Below, piece by piece: positions 17,215 through 24,795 of a stretch of DNA of 60,990 bases; the first letter of the stretch is position 1, and each line of letters starts with the position of its first letter. Below the pieces are notes generated by a model, which was given only the letters and a program-made list of their open reading frames with translations, had not been told where the DNA came from and did not search any database. The position numbers were made by a program, and so were the translations under genes. Source of the DNA: a virus. The DNA lies in the IMG/VR virus record IMGVR_UViG_3300020188_000007, positions 1-60,990 of that record; one strand, given 5' to 3'.

Positions 17215-18604
17215 ATATCTTTTTAATTTGGTTATCAATTGCAGTTTGCGGATCATTAATATATTGGTTTATATTAAATAGATCTTTAAGCTCATTCAGG
17301 ATTTCAATCCTTACTGAATCATTATCGTTAAAGTATTTAATTCTTTCATCAATATCCCACGCATTAGCGACTAACAATTTTTCTTGAATATGTTTAGGTA
17401 TTTGTAAACAATCAGGATCATATTGTGGATCAAGAAATGGTACAATATCGGAATAGGCATATAGTACAGGTCTAAAGTTTAGTGAGTCATTAATTGACAC
17501 GCATCTAAAAATCATTCCATACTTATATCTTTTTGTTTTATCATTGACCTCGGACGGAAGCAATGCTTCTTTATAATTTTTATGTTCTATAACATTATTA
17601 TATAGTTCTGTAAATGCAGCAGTTTCTTTAAGAGTTGTTTCCGCTCGTTCTGATCTACCGTCCTTTGATTTATTAACACCATTCTTTCTTAATGGAATAT
17701 AATAAGAACAATCATCGGATTTGACATCCTTTAGAAACTTATCCCAAATAAATCTCCTACTGCCTTTGTCCTGAAATAACGTACCGGCAAAAAACATATT
17801 ATGAGTTTTCTTAACTTCATCATCAAAGAAACTATCGAGTGTTTTTGGTTTAAATTTTTCATCATAGATAATATGCTGTAATTGTGATATATCAAGTTGT
17901 TGAAAGTTTCTTGTACCACGTGTATCATCGGCAAAATAAAACAGTTTCGTTTTAATTCCCATTTTATCAAAGTACGGTGTATAGATTGCAGGATCAATTG
18001 AAAAGGCAATCAATTCTTTATTCAATTTATTTACTTTATTGATATATCCAATACACTCCATAAACCAAAAGTAATCTTTTGTACTAAACGCATATGGTGA
18101 TACACGCTTATCCCAATTAGAAGTCATATCGGTATTCATTTCATCAATTTTTTGCATTATATCAGAATCAGTACCAATATAATCAAAGAATTCGTTTTGC
18201 ATATTATGTAGGAATTCAGAATAATCTTTACCACAAAACTTTTGTAATGGCAGCCTAAAGAAATCATCAGTACCTAAAATGATGTGGTCAACAACAGGTA
18301 AATCAACAAAACTATCATCCAACCAAGAACGCATTGTAATCGCATTCTTTTCCTTATAGTCAGGTCCGTTACCTTCTTTTCTTAAAAGACTATCGGTAGC
18401 ACCACGTTGGAGTTCATAGTAATTATCAGTGAGGCCGCAACCTGCACCGATTGTAATAATATTATATTTGTCTTTAATGTTTTCTTTTACAATACGAGCT
18501 GGGCCGTAGATGTGCGTATAGGAATTATGATTTCCTTTATCCATAAAAATAACGGTTGGTTTACTCTCATCAATAATAAGATTACCCATCAATTTAAAAA
18601 TCAT
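17207..18604 (-). CDS. GT-B-like glycosyltransferase, candidate DNA glucosyltransferase
   Basis: The 465-aa protein is unlike the standard GT-A enzymes. Its C-terminal part has SINDSLNFRPVLYAYSDIVP then FLDPQYD (about residues 364-390), which parallels YIEMIHAGVIPFLHPSYD in the GT-B-like gene at 27546 and the WETMASDAVMLIDEEFD segment of T4 beta-glucosyltransferase. The N-terminus has a Rossmann-like start (KPTVIFMDKGNHNSYTHIYG). A GAGGTGAT site precedes the ATG. Together with dCMP hydroxymethylase elsewhere this suggests transfer of sugar to hydroxymethylcytosine. Substrate is inference; it could act on another acceptor. Confidence 0.5.
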   Translation of the reverse strand: MIFKLMGNLIIDESKPTVIFMDKGNHNSYTHIYGPARIVKENIKDKYNIITIGAGCGLTDNYYELQRGATDSLLRKEGNGPDYKEKNAITMRSWLDDSFVDLPVVDHIILGTDDFFRLPLQKFCGKDYSEFLHNMQNEFFDYIGTDSDIMQKIDEMNTDMTSNWDKRVSPYAFSTKDYFWFMECIGYINKVNKLNKELIAFSIDPAIYTPYFDKMGIKTKLFYFADDTRGTRNFQQLDISQLQHIIYDEKFKPKTLDSFFDDEVKKTHNMFFAGTLFQDKGSRRFIWDKFLKDVKSDDCSYYIPLRKNGVNKSKDGRSERAETTLKETAAFTELYNNVIEHKNYKEALLPSEVNDKTKRYKYGMIFRCVSINDSLNFRPVLYAYSDIVPFLDPQYDPDCLQIPKHIQEKLLVANAWDIDERIKYFNDNDSVRIEILNELKDLFNINQYINDPQTAIDNQIKKIFS

Positions 18605-18621
18605 TTATCACCTCACATAGT

Positions 18622-18647
18622 AAAAGAAAGGGACCGAAGCCCCTTTC
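18622..18647 (-). terminator. Rho-independent terminator
   Basis: The minus strand forms GAAAGGG-loop-CCCTTTC (18626-18647) followed by TTTT. It lies just after the stop of the 72-aa gene and 18 nt before the ATG of the GT-B-like gene, so it would separate the early run from that gene. Confidence 0.75.
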
Positions 18648-18656
18648 AGTCATTTT

Positions 18657-18875
18657 TTAATCTTTATTTGAGACAAACGAGTACATTTCTGTAGCTTTTT
18701 TCGTAAGTTCCTCGACTGAATATAACTCAGTCATTTTTTGATATTCTTCAAATTGAATTTGTCCTAATTCAAACATCTTAGCTGCGTAATGATGGTTAGT
18801 TTCATGGATTTGATCCATATACTCTTTAGCCATTTGCAACATATCGGCACGAATTTCAAAAGGATTTTTACTCAT
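18657..18875 (-). CDS. Conserved small phage protein (72 aa)
   Basis: The protein is helical and acidic: NPFEIRADMLQMAKEYMDQI, then YQKMTELYSVEELTKKATEMY. Sequences of this type recur among T4-like marine phages, function unknown to me. It has no membrane segment. Its start overlaps the stop of the 69-aa phasin-like gene by 1 nt, so the two are probably translated together, and a terminator follows it. Confidence 0.75.
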   Translation of the reverse strand: MSKNPFEIRADMLQMAKEYMDQIHETNHHYAAKMFELGQIQFEEYQKMTELYSVEELTKKATEMYSFVSNKD

Positions 18876-19084
18876 TATTTCATTACCTTAGCTGCGGTTT
18901 CACCAGACGCATTCATAAAATCAGCCATTGATTTCATAGCAACCTTTGAAAAAGCTGTTTGAGCTTCAATAAAAGCATGCAGTGGCGCAGACAATTTTTC
19001 GTCTTTTACCAATGTATCAACCATTGTTTTCTTTGTAGACTGAACATGGTCAATCCAGTAGTTAGTTGTAAAGTCGTTAAACAT
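18875..19084 (-). CDS. Phasin-like small protein (69 aa)
   Basis: I chose the ATG at 19084 because AGGAGA stands 7 nt before it; the longer reading from 19141 would start inside the leader. The product is one long amphipathic helix pair: NYWIDHVQSTKKTMVDTLV and FIEAQTAFSKVAMKSMADFM. This pattern resembles phasin-type granule coat proteins and the short phasin-like proteins of some marine phages. No motif is decisive. Linked with the next gene (1-nt overlap). Confidence 0.6.
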   Translation of the reverse strand: MFNDFTTNYWIDHVQSTKKTMVDTLVKDEKLSAPLHAFIEAQTAFSKVAMKSMADFMNASGETAAKVMK

Positions 19085-19122
19085 TTTTGTTCTCCTGTGT
19101 GTGTTAAAAGGGCGACAAAGGT

Positions 19123-19341
19123 TCATCCTCCACCTGCCCACTTTTTACTTGAACGATACCAATTTTTTTGGTTATGAATGCGTCCAAGTAATTCTTGTAT
19201 CTCATGCATTTCAGCACGAGATTGTTCTGATGCATTACCTTGAGCAATAGCTAATCCTCTACGACCAGCCTTTGCTCTTAGTGCTTGTTCTATTACTTCA
19301 ATGTCTCTGACCGACAAATCAAATTTTTTGTTGGGTTTCAT
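19123..19341 (-). CDS. Hypothetical basic protein (72 aa)
   Basis: I do not recognise it. The sequence MKPNKKFDLSVRDIEVIEQA, with RAKAGRRGLAIAQGN following, is helical and basic and ends in a Gly-rich tail. Its start lies inside the last codons of the upstream gene (23-nt overlap), so it is probably coupled to it. No signal peptide or membrane segment. Confidence 0.6.
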   Translation of the reverse strand: MKPNKKFDLSVRDIEVIEQALRAKAGRRGLAIAQGNASEQSRAEMHEIQELLGRIHNQKNWYRSSKKWAGGG

Positions 19342-19555
19342 TTAATATCTCTTTTGTAATTTTGTTTGCTGGCATACAAGCAACATTTAATATTGTATCG
19401 TTAAATCCTGCAACGTCAATTACCTCTATTGCAAGCCTATCACTATTAGCAGGATTGTTGATATATTGTTTACATACGTTTTGCGTTTCAAAAGGTAAGC
19501 TCTTTAATGCAAAAGGTTCTGCTTCTAACATTGTAAAAACTATTAACCATTTCAT
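19319..19555 (-). CDS. Small protein with N-terminal signal-like segment (78 aa)
   Basis: The first 18 residues (MKWLIVFTMLEAEPFALK) are short and only partly hydrophobic, so export is uncertain. Residues 27-60 contain two Cys residues (NVCKQYINNP and NVACMPANK) that could pair if the protein reaches the periplasm. Function unknown. The 72-aa gene downstream overlaps its end. Confidence 0.6.
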   Translation of the reverse strand: MKWLIVFTMLEAEPFALKSLPFETQNVCKQYINNPANSDRLAIEVIDVAGFNDTILNVACMPANKITKEILNETQQKI

Positions 19556-19584
19556 GTCCTGTTACCTCTTAGCATTATCGGTAC

Positions 19585-19770
19585 TTATCTACTGGGCGTC
19601 ACATACCCATAATAAGAGCGATAAATTTCAGCAAGTTCTTGTTGGTCAGTTGACTCTTGAATAATATAGTCTTCTTTATCAACTCGAGATCCGTCTGCGA
19701 TTGCAATAGCATCCTCTAAACGTGATGCTAATGCAATAACTTCACCATCTTTTGATCTTATAATATGCAT
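19585..19770 (-). CDS. Hypothetical protein (61 aa)
   Basis: The ATG at 19770 shares a base with the stop of the upstream membrane-protein gene (TGATG), so I prefer it to the longer reading from 19788. The product (MHIIRSKDGEVIALASRLED, then DGSRVDKEDYIIQ) is acidic and soluble. It is not recognised and is likely coupled to its neighbour. Confidence 0.6.
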   Translation of the reverse strand: MHIIRSKDGEVIALASRLEDAIAIADGSRVDKEDYIIQESTDQQELAEIYRSYYGYVTPSR

Positions 19771-19940
19771 CAGTTCAGCCCAAAGCAAGGTAAGATATTA
19801 ACATTACAATAACGACCATATTCTTCAAGGCCAACCATTGCCATTAGCATTAGTACCGGTAATACCGCAATCATAAAAATAATAATTGCAAACGCCCAGC
19901 CTAATCCTTTAGTTGTGCAATATTGTGTTTGTTCACTCAT
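19770..19940 (-). CDS. Small membrane protein (56 aa)
   Basis: Residues 13-36 (WAFAIIIFMIAVLPVLMLMAM) form a single strong membrane helix, with Cys residues on both sides. I take the ATG at 19940, which overlaps the stop of the 119-aa gene as ATGAGTGA; the longer reading would start inside that gene. Function unknown. It is the second of two adjacent membrane proteins. Confidence 0.7.
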   Translation of the reverse strand: MSEQTQYCTTKGLGWAFAIIIFMIAVLPVLMLMAMVGLEEYGRYCNVNILPCFGLN

Positions 19941-20292
19941 GCTCGCCACCATTCGCACGGCCATCATATTTACGGCCTGATTTTAAAATGTTGTTAAATG
20001 ACTTAGGATTGTTTTCAGCTTGACGGAATGTCACGGCTGTGATTGTAATACCACTAATAAGTAATAGGTGAAACGTGGCACTAAGACCGAAAGCAATATA
20101 GCTTCCTACCATTAGGGCAAAAATACCAGACCAAATAAAGAATAGACTCTGGAAGATCATATGTGCTACCATGGGGTCTAAGTTGCGTAGTGGTGATTTT
20201 TCGACTGTCATTACGCTGTCCCACATGTCTTTGGGAATAGCAGCTAGTGTTGAGATAGTAGTTGCCCAACCAATGGGTTTTACTTTTTTCAT
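19933..20292 (-). CDS. Membrane protein with two helices (119 aa)
   Basis: Two hydrophobic helices, FIWSGIFALMVGSYIAF and ATFHLLLISGITITAVTF (about residues 53-90), follow a 45-residue cytoplasmic-looking start. I do not recognise a family. It is the first gene after a sigma70-like promoter and a terminator-like hairpin in its leader, and an 8-nt overlap couples it to the next membrane protein. Confidence 0.72.
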   Translation of the reverse strand: MKKVKPIGWATTISTLAAIPKDMWDSVMTVEKSPLRNLDPMVAHMIFQSLFFIWSGIFALMVGSYIAFGLSATFHLLLISGITITAVTFRQAENNPKSFNNILKSGRKYDGRANGGEHE

Positions 20293-20311
20293 ATTATTCT
20301 CCGTGTGTGTT

Positions 20312-20338
20312 AAAAGTCAAACCCAGTTAGGGTTTGAC
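20312..20338 (-). promoter_or_regulatory. Terminator-like hairpin in the 5' leader
   Basis: GTCAAACCC and GGGTTTGAC (20316-20338) form a perfect 9-bp hairpin with a 5-nt loop; on the minus strand it is followed by TTTT. It lies between the promoter at 20352 and the start codon at 20292, so it could be an attenuator, or a terminator for the Hsp20 transcript. Confidence 0.6.
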
Positions 20339-20351
20339 CGTTATTAGAATC

Positions 20352-20379
20352 AATATAACATAGTTTATTATTTTGTCAA
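20352..20379 (-). promoter_or_regulatory. Sigma70-like promoter
   Basis: TTGACA, 16-bp spacer and TATATT on the minus strand, with the extension TTATATTGATTC shared with other promoters in this window. It lies directly after the Hsp20 stop and would serve the two membrane proteins and the genes below. Confidence 0.72.
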
Positions 20380-20385
20380 TAGTAA

Positions 20386-20838
20386 TTATCCGTTGAGTTG
20401 TTCAACTGCAGATGCAGCATTATTAATAGCAATTTTACGAGGCTTCTTTTCTTCGGGAATTACATTTTCTAACGAAATAGTTAGAATGCCGCTATCAAGT
20501 GTTGCACCGTTTACTACAATCGTATCCGATAATGTAAAGGTCCTGCGGAAGTTACGTGCGGAAATACCGCGGTGCAGGTAATCAGGTTCATCTTCTTTGG
20601 GAGATTGATTTCCATCAATAGTGAGTGTTCCATCTCTCAATTCAATGTCCAAATCATCATAAGTAAAGCCTGCAATTGCTAACTGCAATTCATAGGTTTC
20701 ATCTGACGTTTTGATAATATTATAAGGGGGATAGTTTGCTTGACTCGGTGTTTCTTGTCTCATCCTTTCAATCATTCGGTCAAAGCCGATGAAGAATGGA
20801 TCATTTAACATAGACGTATCTAATCTGCGTGTATTCAT
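20386..20838 (-). CDS. hsp20: Small heat shock protein Hsp20
   Basis: The 150-aa protein has a full alpha-crystallin domain: YNIIKTSDETYELQLAIAGF, then LDIELRDGTLTIDG, FRRTFTLSDTIVVNGATLDSG and ILTISLENVIPEEKKPRKI (residues 43-136). The closing motif is the usual hydrophobic patch plus I-x-I/V. Hsp20 genes are common in marine T4-type phages; they are thought to protect phage proteins or assembly scaffolds. It has its own promoter 60 nt upstream and AAGGAG before the ATG. Confidence 0.92.
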   Translation of the reverse strand: MNTRRLDTSMLNDPFFIGFDRMIERMRQETPSQANYPPYNIIKTSDETYELQLAIAGFTYDDLDIELRDGTLTIDGNQSPKEDEPDYLHRGISARNFRRTFTLSDTIVVNGATLDSGILTISLENVIPEEKKPRKIAINNAASAVEQLNG

Positions 20839-20901
20839 TTTGTTTCTCCTTAAATAAGCAAGATTAATATAAGGAACCCTTTACGGCATTCCTATACAGT
20901 A

Positions 20902-20929
20902 TATATAATACATTTTTCTAAAATGTCAA
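20902..20929 (-). promoter_or_regulatory. Sigma70-like promoter for hsp20
   Basis: TTGACA at 20924-20929, then a 16-bp spacer to TATATA at 20902-20907 on the minus strand. It lies in the 100-nt gap between hsp20 and the gene at 20939. Alternating TA gives an 18-bp register as well. Confidence 0.7.
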
Positions 20930-20938
20930 TGGTTTTAA

Positions 20939-21259
20939 TTAATTATTTTCAGTATAAGGCTGAAAATTACTTCCATTGGCAACCATGCAGGCAATACCAT
21001 TAGGATATAATGAAACTAAAGTCCATGAACCTGTATCCTGATTAACCGTGAAAACAAATTCAGTTTTGATGGTTTGTCCTGAGGCATGAATATTCAATAT
21101 TTGTCCATTAAACAATACCGGTTCATTATGCCTTTGAGAAATTGCGGCAATCTCTTGCATCGTGGCACAAGATTGCATTGCATAAAATGGTGGGTAATTT
21201 GATTCTTGGGCAACAGCGGGTGCCGCAAGTAGTGCTGTAAGTAGTGTTAGATATTTCAT
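20939..21259 (-). CDS. Secreted small protein (106 aa)
   Basis: The N-terminus (MKYLTLLTALLAAPAVAQES) is a clear type I signal peptide with cleavage after A-V-A. The mature part has Cys residues (SCATMQEI and IACMVANG) that could bond in the periplasm and a beta-rich middle (FVFTVNQDTGSWTLVS). I do not recognise a family. It lies between dUTPase and hsp20 in the early operon, an unusual location for an exported protein. Confidence 0.75.
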   Translation of the reverse strand: MKYLTLLTALLAAPAVAQESNYPPFYAMQSCATMQEIAAISQRHNEPVLFNGQILNIHASGQTIKTEFVFTVNQDTGSWTLVSLYPNGIACMVANGSNFQPYTENN

Positions 21260-21268
21260 ATCATCTTC

Positions 21269-21778
21269 CTATTCTCCAGTACTACCAAACCCTCCGTCTC
21301 TTTCGGTTTTTTGTTCTGGACGTTCTGTGGTTTCATTTAATTCAATGTTTGTTGTTGGTTCAATTAAACATTGAGCTAATCGCTCACCGTGCTCAATAGT
21401 AATAAGACTATCACTAAAATTCGTGAGCATTATAAACGACTCCTCGACATAATCAGAATCAATTATGCCAACACCATTTGCCATGGCTAAACCTTTTTTA
21501 AGTGCAGTACCTGACCTAATATACATCTTCATAACGTGACCTTTTGGTACGTCAAAGATTAAACCTGTAGGGACGAGTACTCTCATCTCTGGTGGTAGTT
21601 GAAAGGCATCAGGTTTTTGTCCAACACCTTTCACTACAATATCCAACTTCTTGTTCCATGTATTGTAACCAACAAGTCTTTGTTTTTGTTCAATACAGGC
21701 TGCTATATCAAAACATGCCGATCCTTCTGTTGCGTATTCAGGCATCGTAGCACGCTCATTCATTTTATAAACATTCAT
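21269..21778 (-). CDS. dut: dUTPase
   Basis: The 169-aa protein has the five dUTPase motifs: PEYATEGSACFDIAA (I), MYIRSGTAL (II), NGVGIIDSDY (III), GERLAQCLIEP (IV) and the C-terminal GGFGSTG (V) that closes over the uracil. It hydrolyses dUTP to dUMP, feeding TMP and hydroxymethyl-dCMP supply. I use the ATG at 21778 since GGAAAG precedes it and RegA ends at 21780; the longer reading would overlap RegA. Confidence 0.95.
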   Translation of the reverse strand: MNVYKMNERATMPEYATEGSACFDIAACIEQKQRLVGYNTWNKKLDIVVKGVGQKPDAFQLPPEMRVLVPTGLIFDVPKGHVMKMYIRSGTALKKGLAMANGVGIIDSDYVEESFIMLTNFSDSLITIEHGERLAQCLIEPTTNIELNETTERPEQKTERDGGFGSTGE

Positions 21779-21779
21779 A

Positions 21780-22187
21780 TTATTTCTTTCCAATATTATA
21801 TTTTGCTTCAAGTATCCAATTATCTTTTTCTTTATGTGAAAGAATTTTGATTTGGTTTAAAGGTGCAATTGGGTCTTGCGCCTTTTCAGTGTTCACAATA
21901 TTAACCAAACCCCATTCTTCCAATAAGTTAACTATTGTATTACGTCTTGCATTATCTTCTTCGATAAACGTGTCCTTTTTACCATCTAGGATAAACAATT
22001 CTTTAAAATGTAGAATTGCATAGCGACCTTGTTTATGTAGGATGTGGCAAGATTGGTATAATTTCTTTTCTTTACGAGATGAAATACCAATACGTGTGAG
22101 TGTTTCTTTGATTTTTAGAAAGCTGTCCTGCGTTGGTAGGGAAATTTCAATGCCTACTCCTCTAAAAATGTTTTCTTCAATTTGCAT
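21780..22187 (-). CDS. regA: Translational repressor RegA
   Basis: The 135-aa product resembles T4 RegA (122 aa), which binds early mRNAs near their start codons. Characteristic parts are FLKIKETLTRIGISSRKEKK (residues 25-44), YQSCHILHKQGRYAILHFKELF and DNARRNTIVNLLEEWGLV. In T4 regA also sits directly below gp62. The 71-nt leader before its ATG is AU-rich (AATAATAACAATAATAAAG), a plausible site for the known self-repression. Confidence 0.93.
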   Translation of the reverse strand: MQIEENIFRGVGIEISLPTQDSFLKIKETLTRIGISSRKEKKLYQSCHILHKQGRYAILHFKELFILDGKKDTFIEEDNARRNTIVNLLEEWGLVNIVNTEKAQDPIAPLNQIKILSHKEKDNWILEAKYNIGKK

Positions 22188-22258
22188 AACGATAGCACCT
22201 TTATTATTGTTATTATTTAGGCGATGCTCTCATGACCATCCGAATATTTATCATTTTC

Positions 22259-22654
22259 TTACCCTCCTGTGCTCAATTTGGAATGTACCTCTTTGAGATC
22301 AGCGGTTGATAATGCTTTGAGATAGAGTTTAGCAATTGTTCTATTGCATTGGTATACTTCTTGAATGGCATCAAGGTCTTTGCTTTTATCAGCTTTTGGC
22401 CATTTGCTAAACCGTTTACGTTTACGCAATACACCTCGGTAATATTGAAATTGCGCATCTTTGAATAAGTGTGCTCTTTGATTCATTTCGTTTGCGTGAA
22501 GAATGGAATCCTCAAAGTTAGTGAACCCACGGTTAACAATATATGGAACATATAGATTTTCCGCCATCTCAGGGTTTTCATGGTTTGCAATCAAATCATC
22601 TTTTGAAAATGAGGCTGCGTTCATAAAATCAAAAGGTGTTATTTCTTTGACCAT
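22259..22654 (-). CDS. gp62: Clamp loader small subunit gp62
   Basis: The 131-aa protein fits T4 gp62 in order and motif, though it is shorter than T4's 187 aa. Conserved pieces are TPFDFMNAASFSKDDLIA, VPYIVNRGFTNFEDSILHANEMN and FQYYRGVLRKRKRFSKWPK (residues 6-86). It binds four gp44 subunits and opens the gp45 clamp. The start overlaps the zinc-ribbon gene by 26 nt. Its context gp45-gp44-gp62-regA is conserved. Confidence 0.93.
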   Translation of the reverse strand: MVKEITPFDFMNAASFSKDDLIANHENPEMAENLYVPYIVNRGFTNFEDSILHANEMNQRAHLFKDAQFQYYRGVLRKRKRFSKWPKADKSKDLDAIQEVYQCNRTIAKLYLKALSTADLKEVHSKLSTGG

Positions 22655-22838
22655 TTAGGTTCTCCTCAAGGTCTTTAAGCATATCATCAAAGTCATCGGC
22701 ACAATTTTGACATAGCTTTAGGTGTAACGGTCCATCCGCGGTATCAATGTCAACACTGTAAATGTCTTTCTTATTAACAGTGCTTTCACAATTAAAACAA
22801 GTGTGCATACCTATAAGTTTTTTAATCCATTCACTCAT
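22629..22838 (-). CDS. Small zinc-ribbon-like protein (69 aa)
   Basis: Four cysteines in two pairs (HTCFNCEST at residues 12-20 and KLCQNCADD at about 42-50) suggest one zinc site. The rest is acidic. It sits between gp44 (ATG overlap of 4 nt) and gp62 (26-nt overlap) and is thus expressed with the clamp loader. I do not recognise a named family. Confidence 0.75.
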   Translation of the reverse strand: MSEWIKKLIGMHTCFNCESTVNKKDIYSVDIDTADGPLHLKLCQNCADDFDDMLKDLEENLNGQRNNTF

Positions 22839-23788
22839 TTGAAACTCGTTTCTATCATAATTTCGGTTAAGAATGCAACCATGTTAACTTCAAGGTCAGC
22901 AACAAAGTTGGCCTTATACATATAGTCAGCAAGTGTTACAACAAAACCTGGCATTGATCTCATTTCAATTTTATCGTTTGACATATCATAGATACGACGG
23001 AACATCTCATTCATATCCTGGTCACTGTTTTTAGCAACCCATTTACGCATATTGGTAAAATCTTTTGCTTTGAGTAATTCAAACAGTGCATCCATTGATT
23101 CTTGTTTAAGATTAATAAAAATACCTTCATCAATTTTACCCGAAGCTGCATATGATTGCAATTCAGTTAAAACACGACGGAAGTCAGGAAAATGTTTTTG
23201 GATTACTTTTGCAACTACCGCTTTATCGTGAGCGACGTTTTCAGTTTCAAGAATTGCCTCTACTCGTTTCATAAATTGCATCGCAAGTTTAGGACGGTCA
23301 CTGGTTTCAATACTGAAATCAACTTCTGATAAACGAGAACGGAGTGGTGCAATGATACGGTTTTTGAAGTTACACGTAAAGATGAAACCACAATTGGATG
23401 AGAATTCCTCAATAAAATTACGGAGTGCGGGTTGCACGTTAGCAGCATTTAGGTAATCTGCTTCATCAAAGATAACATATTTACGGCCGCCTTGAAGTGA
23501 TACCGCTGACGCATATGTTGAAATATCATAGCGGAGGGTATCAATGTTTACGTTCAATGATCCGTTCTTAACAATATAGTCACAACCCATTTCTTCGAGC
23601 ATTGCTTTTGCAATTGTTGTTTTACCAACACCTGGTCCACCACTCAATAACAGATTAGGAATACTATCATCAGATACGAATTTTTTAAACATATCTTTAG
23701 TTTTTTGCGGAAGGATTGTGTCTTCGATAACCTGAGGTCTATATCGTTCAACCCACAATACTTCATTTGCTTTTGCATCTACAGCCAT
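22835..23788 (-). CDS. gp44: Clamp loader ATPase gp44
   Basis: The 317-aa AAA+ ATPase (T4 gp44 is 319 aa) has a Walker A motif GGPGVGKT at residues 50-57, Walker B FDEAD at 107-111, and the arginine-finger segment RSRLSEVDF. It opens with VERYRPQVIEDTILP, typical of gp44/RFC-type subunits. It works with gp62 to load the gp45 clamp. A hairpin terminator lies just upstream in the 57-nt gap before it, so it may have its own regulation. Confidence 0.97.
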   Translation of the reverse strand: MAVDAKANEVLWVERYRPQVIEDTILPQKTKDMFKKFVSDDSIPNLLLSGGPGVGKTTIAKAMLEEMGCDYIVKNGSLNVNIDTLRYDISTYASAVSLQGGRKYVIFDEADYLNAANVQPALRNFIEEFSSNCGFIFTCNFKNRIIAPLRSRLSEVDFSIETSDRPKLAMQFMKRVEAILETENVAHDKAVVAKVIQKHFPDFRRVLTELQSYAASGKIDEGIFINLKQESMDALFELLKAKDFTNMRKWVAKNSDQDMNEMFRRIYDMSNDKIEMRSMPGFVVTLADYMYKANFVADLEVNMVAFLTEIMIETSFK

Positions 23789-23805
23789 TTAATCACCATT
23801 TCATA

Positions 23806-23838
23806 ATATAAAAAATAAGGTGGGGGCATTTCACCCCC
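23806..23838 (-). terminator. Rho-independent terminator
   Basis: The minus strand makes a GGGGG-TGAAATG-CCCCC hairpin (23822-23838) followed by TTATTTTTT. It lies between the 86-aa gene and gp44, so it could reduce transcription into the clamp loader genes. Confidence 0.65.
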
Positions 23839-23845
23839 GAAGTTT

Positions 23846-24106
23846 TTACTGAACTTTGTCAGCGAGCGGTGCATCTGCTGGAACATTAGCAGGCGCATCC
23901 ATAGGCATTTGGCCTTGAGGTGCTTCACCTTGTGGAGCGTTCTGTTGCAAAAACATTTCCAACTTGTTGCGGAGCATGCCTACTCCTGCCAATTCACGGC
24001 CTTCAATGCCGCCGCGGCGTGATACAACATCAATCATTTGAACAACTGTTGCGATATCTTGTAGCGAGAGTTGTACCTTCTCTTGCTCTTGATTTTCGTT
24101 TTCCAT
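23846..24106 (-). CDS. Conserved small protein between clamp and loader (86 aa)
   Basis: The helical first half has DIATVVQMIDVVSRRGGIEG followed by RELAGVGMLRNKLEMFLQQ, and the second half is a Pro/Ala-rich tail. Marine T4-type phages often carry a protein of this form between gp45 and gp44; its job is unknown to me. A 1-nt spacing to gp45 suggests coupled translation. Confidence 0.75.
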   Translation of the reverse strand: MENENQEQEKVQLSLQDIATVVQMIDVVSRRGGIEGRELAGVGMLRNKLEMFLQQNAPQGEAPQGQMPMDAPANVPADAPLADKVQ

Positions 24107-24772
24107 TTAGGATCCTTTCTTATAAGTCGACTTTGTGTCAATTGCTACGTAATATGTAGCTTCATTACCTTTGAACTCAGAGATACCTTTACTTGAAAGC
24201 GTAACTTTGTAGTCCTGAGGTAGGAGTTTCAAATTATCAGTCTTGATGATAATTTTGAATGTGTCGGGTGTTACACCGATTTCTACACCATAATCATCAG
24301 CTCTTTCGCTAGATGAGTCAATGGCTTTAAGATAGCATTTGCCATCTTGTCCAACAAATGCAACTTCAGAGAACTGAAGCACACCTGCTGCTTTCACCAC
24401 TGATTGGATATCTTCCCACGATACCGCCACTTCAACGTCAGCGTCTGTGATCTGAATTTCTTTCTCAGGTGGTGTATGAATCATAGAGATATCAGCAAAC
24501 GCATAACGTGTGCGCTGTTTACCTTCTGTGATAATAAAGTATTTATCATGGAATTCTACATCCGGATTTGAATGAAGTGACAAAATTGATAGAAATCTTG
24601 ACAAATCATAGATACAAGCCTGTGATGGAATTTGATCTGGAATTGTTGCTGATGCAAGCAATGTTTTCTCAGGTGTGATTGTTTTCAATACACTACCTGG
24701 TTGCATCAAAATTGATTTATTAATAGTAGAGAAACTCTTCAGAATAGTCAGAGTACGGTCAGAAAATTGCAT
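24107..24772 (-). CDS. gp45: Sliding clamp gp45
   Basis: The 221-aa protein (T4 gp45 is 228 aa) carries gp45 landmarks: LKSFSTINKSILMQPGSVLK, EFHDKYFIITEGKQRTRYAFAD and a C-terminal TYYVAIDTK segment. It forms the trimeric clamp for replication and, in T4, also the activator of late promoters. This is relevant here because TATAAATA promoters occur in the window. Its own promoter (TTGACA, 17 bp, TAAAAT) lies inside the end of the preceding gene. Confidence 0.95.
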   Translation of the reverse strand: MQFSDRTLTILKSFSTINKSILMQPGSVLKTITPEKTLLASATIPDQIPSQACIYDLSRFLSILSLHSNPDVEFHDKYFIITEGKQRTRYAFADISMIHTPPEKEIQITDADVEVAVSWEDIQSVVKAAGVLQFSEVAFVGQDGKCYLKAIDSSSERADDYGVEIGVTPDTFKIIIKTDNLKLLPQDYKVTLSSKGISEFKGNEATYYVAIDTKSTYKKGS

Positions 24773-24795
24773 TATATAAGACTCCTGTCATTGTG

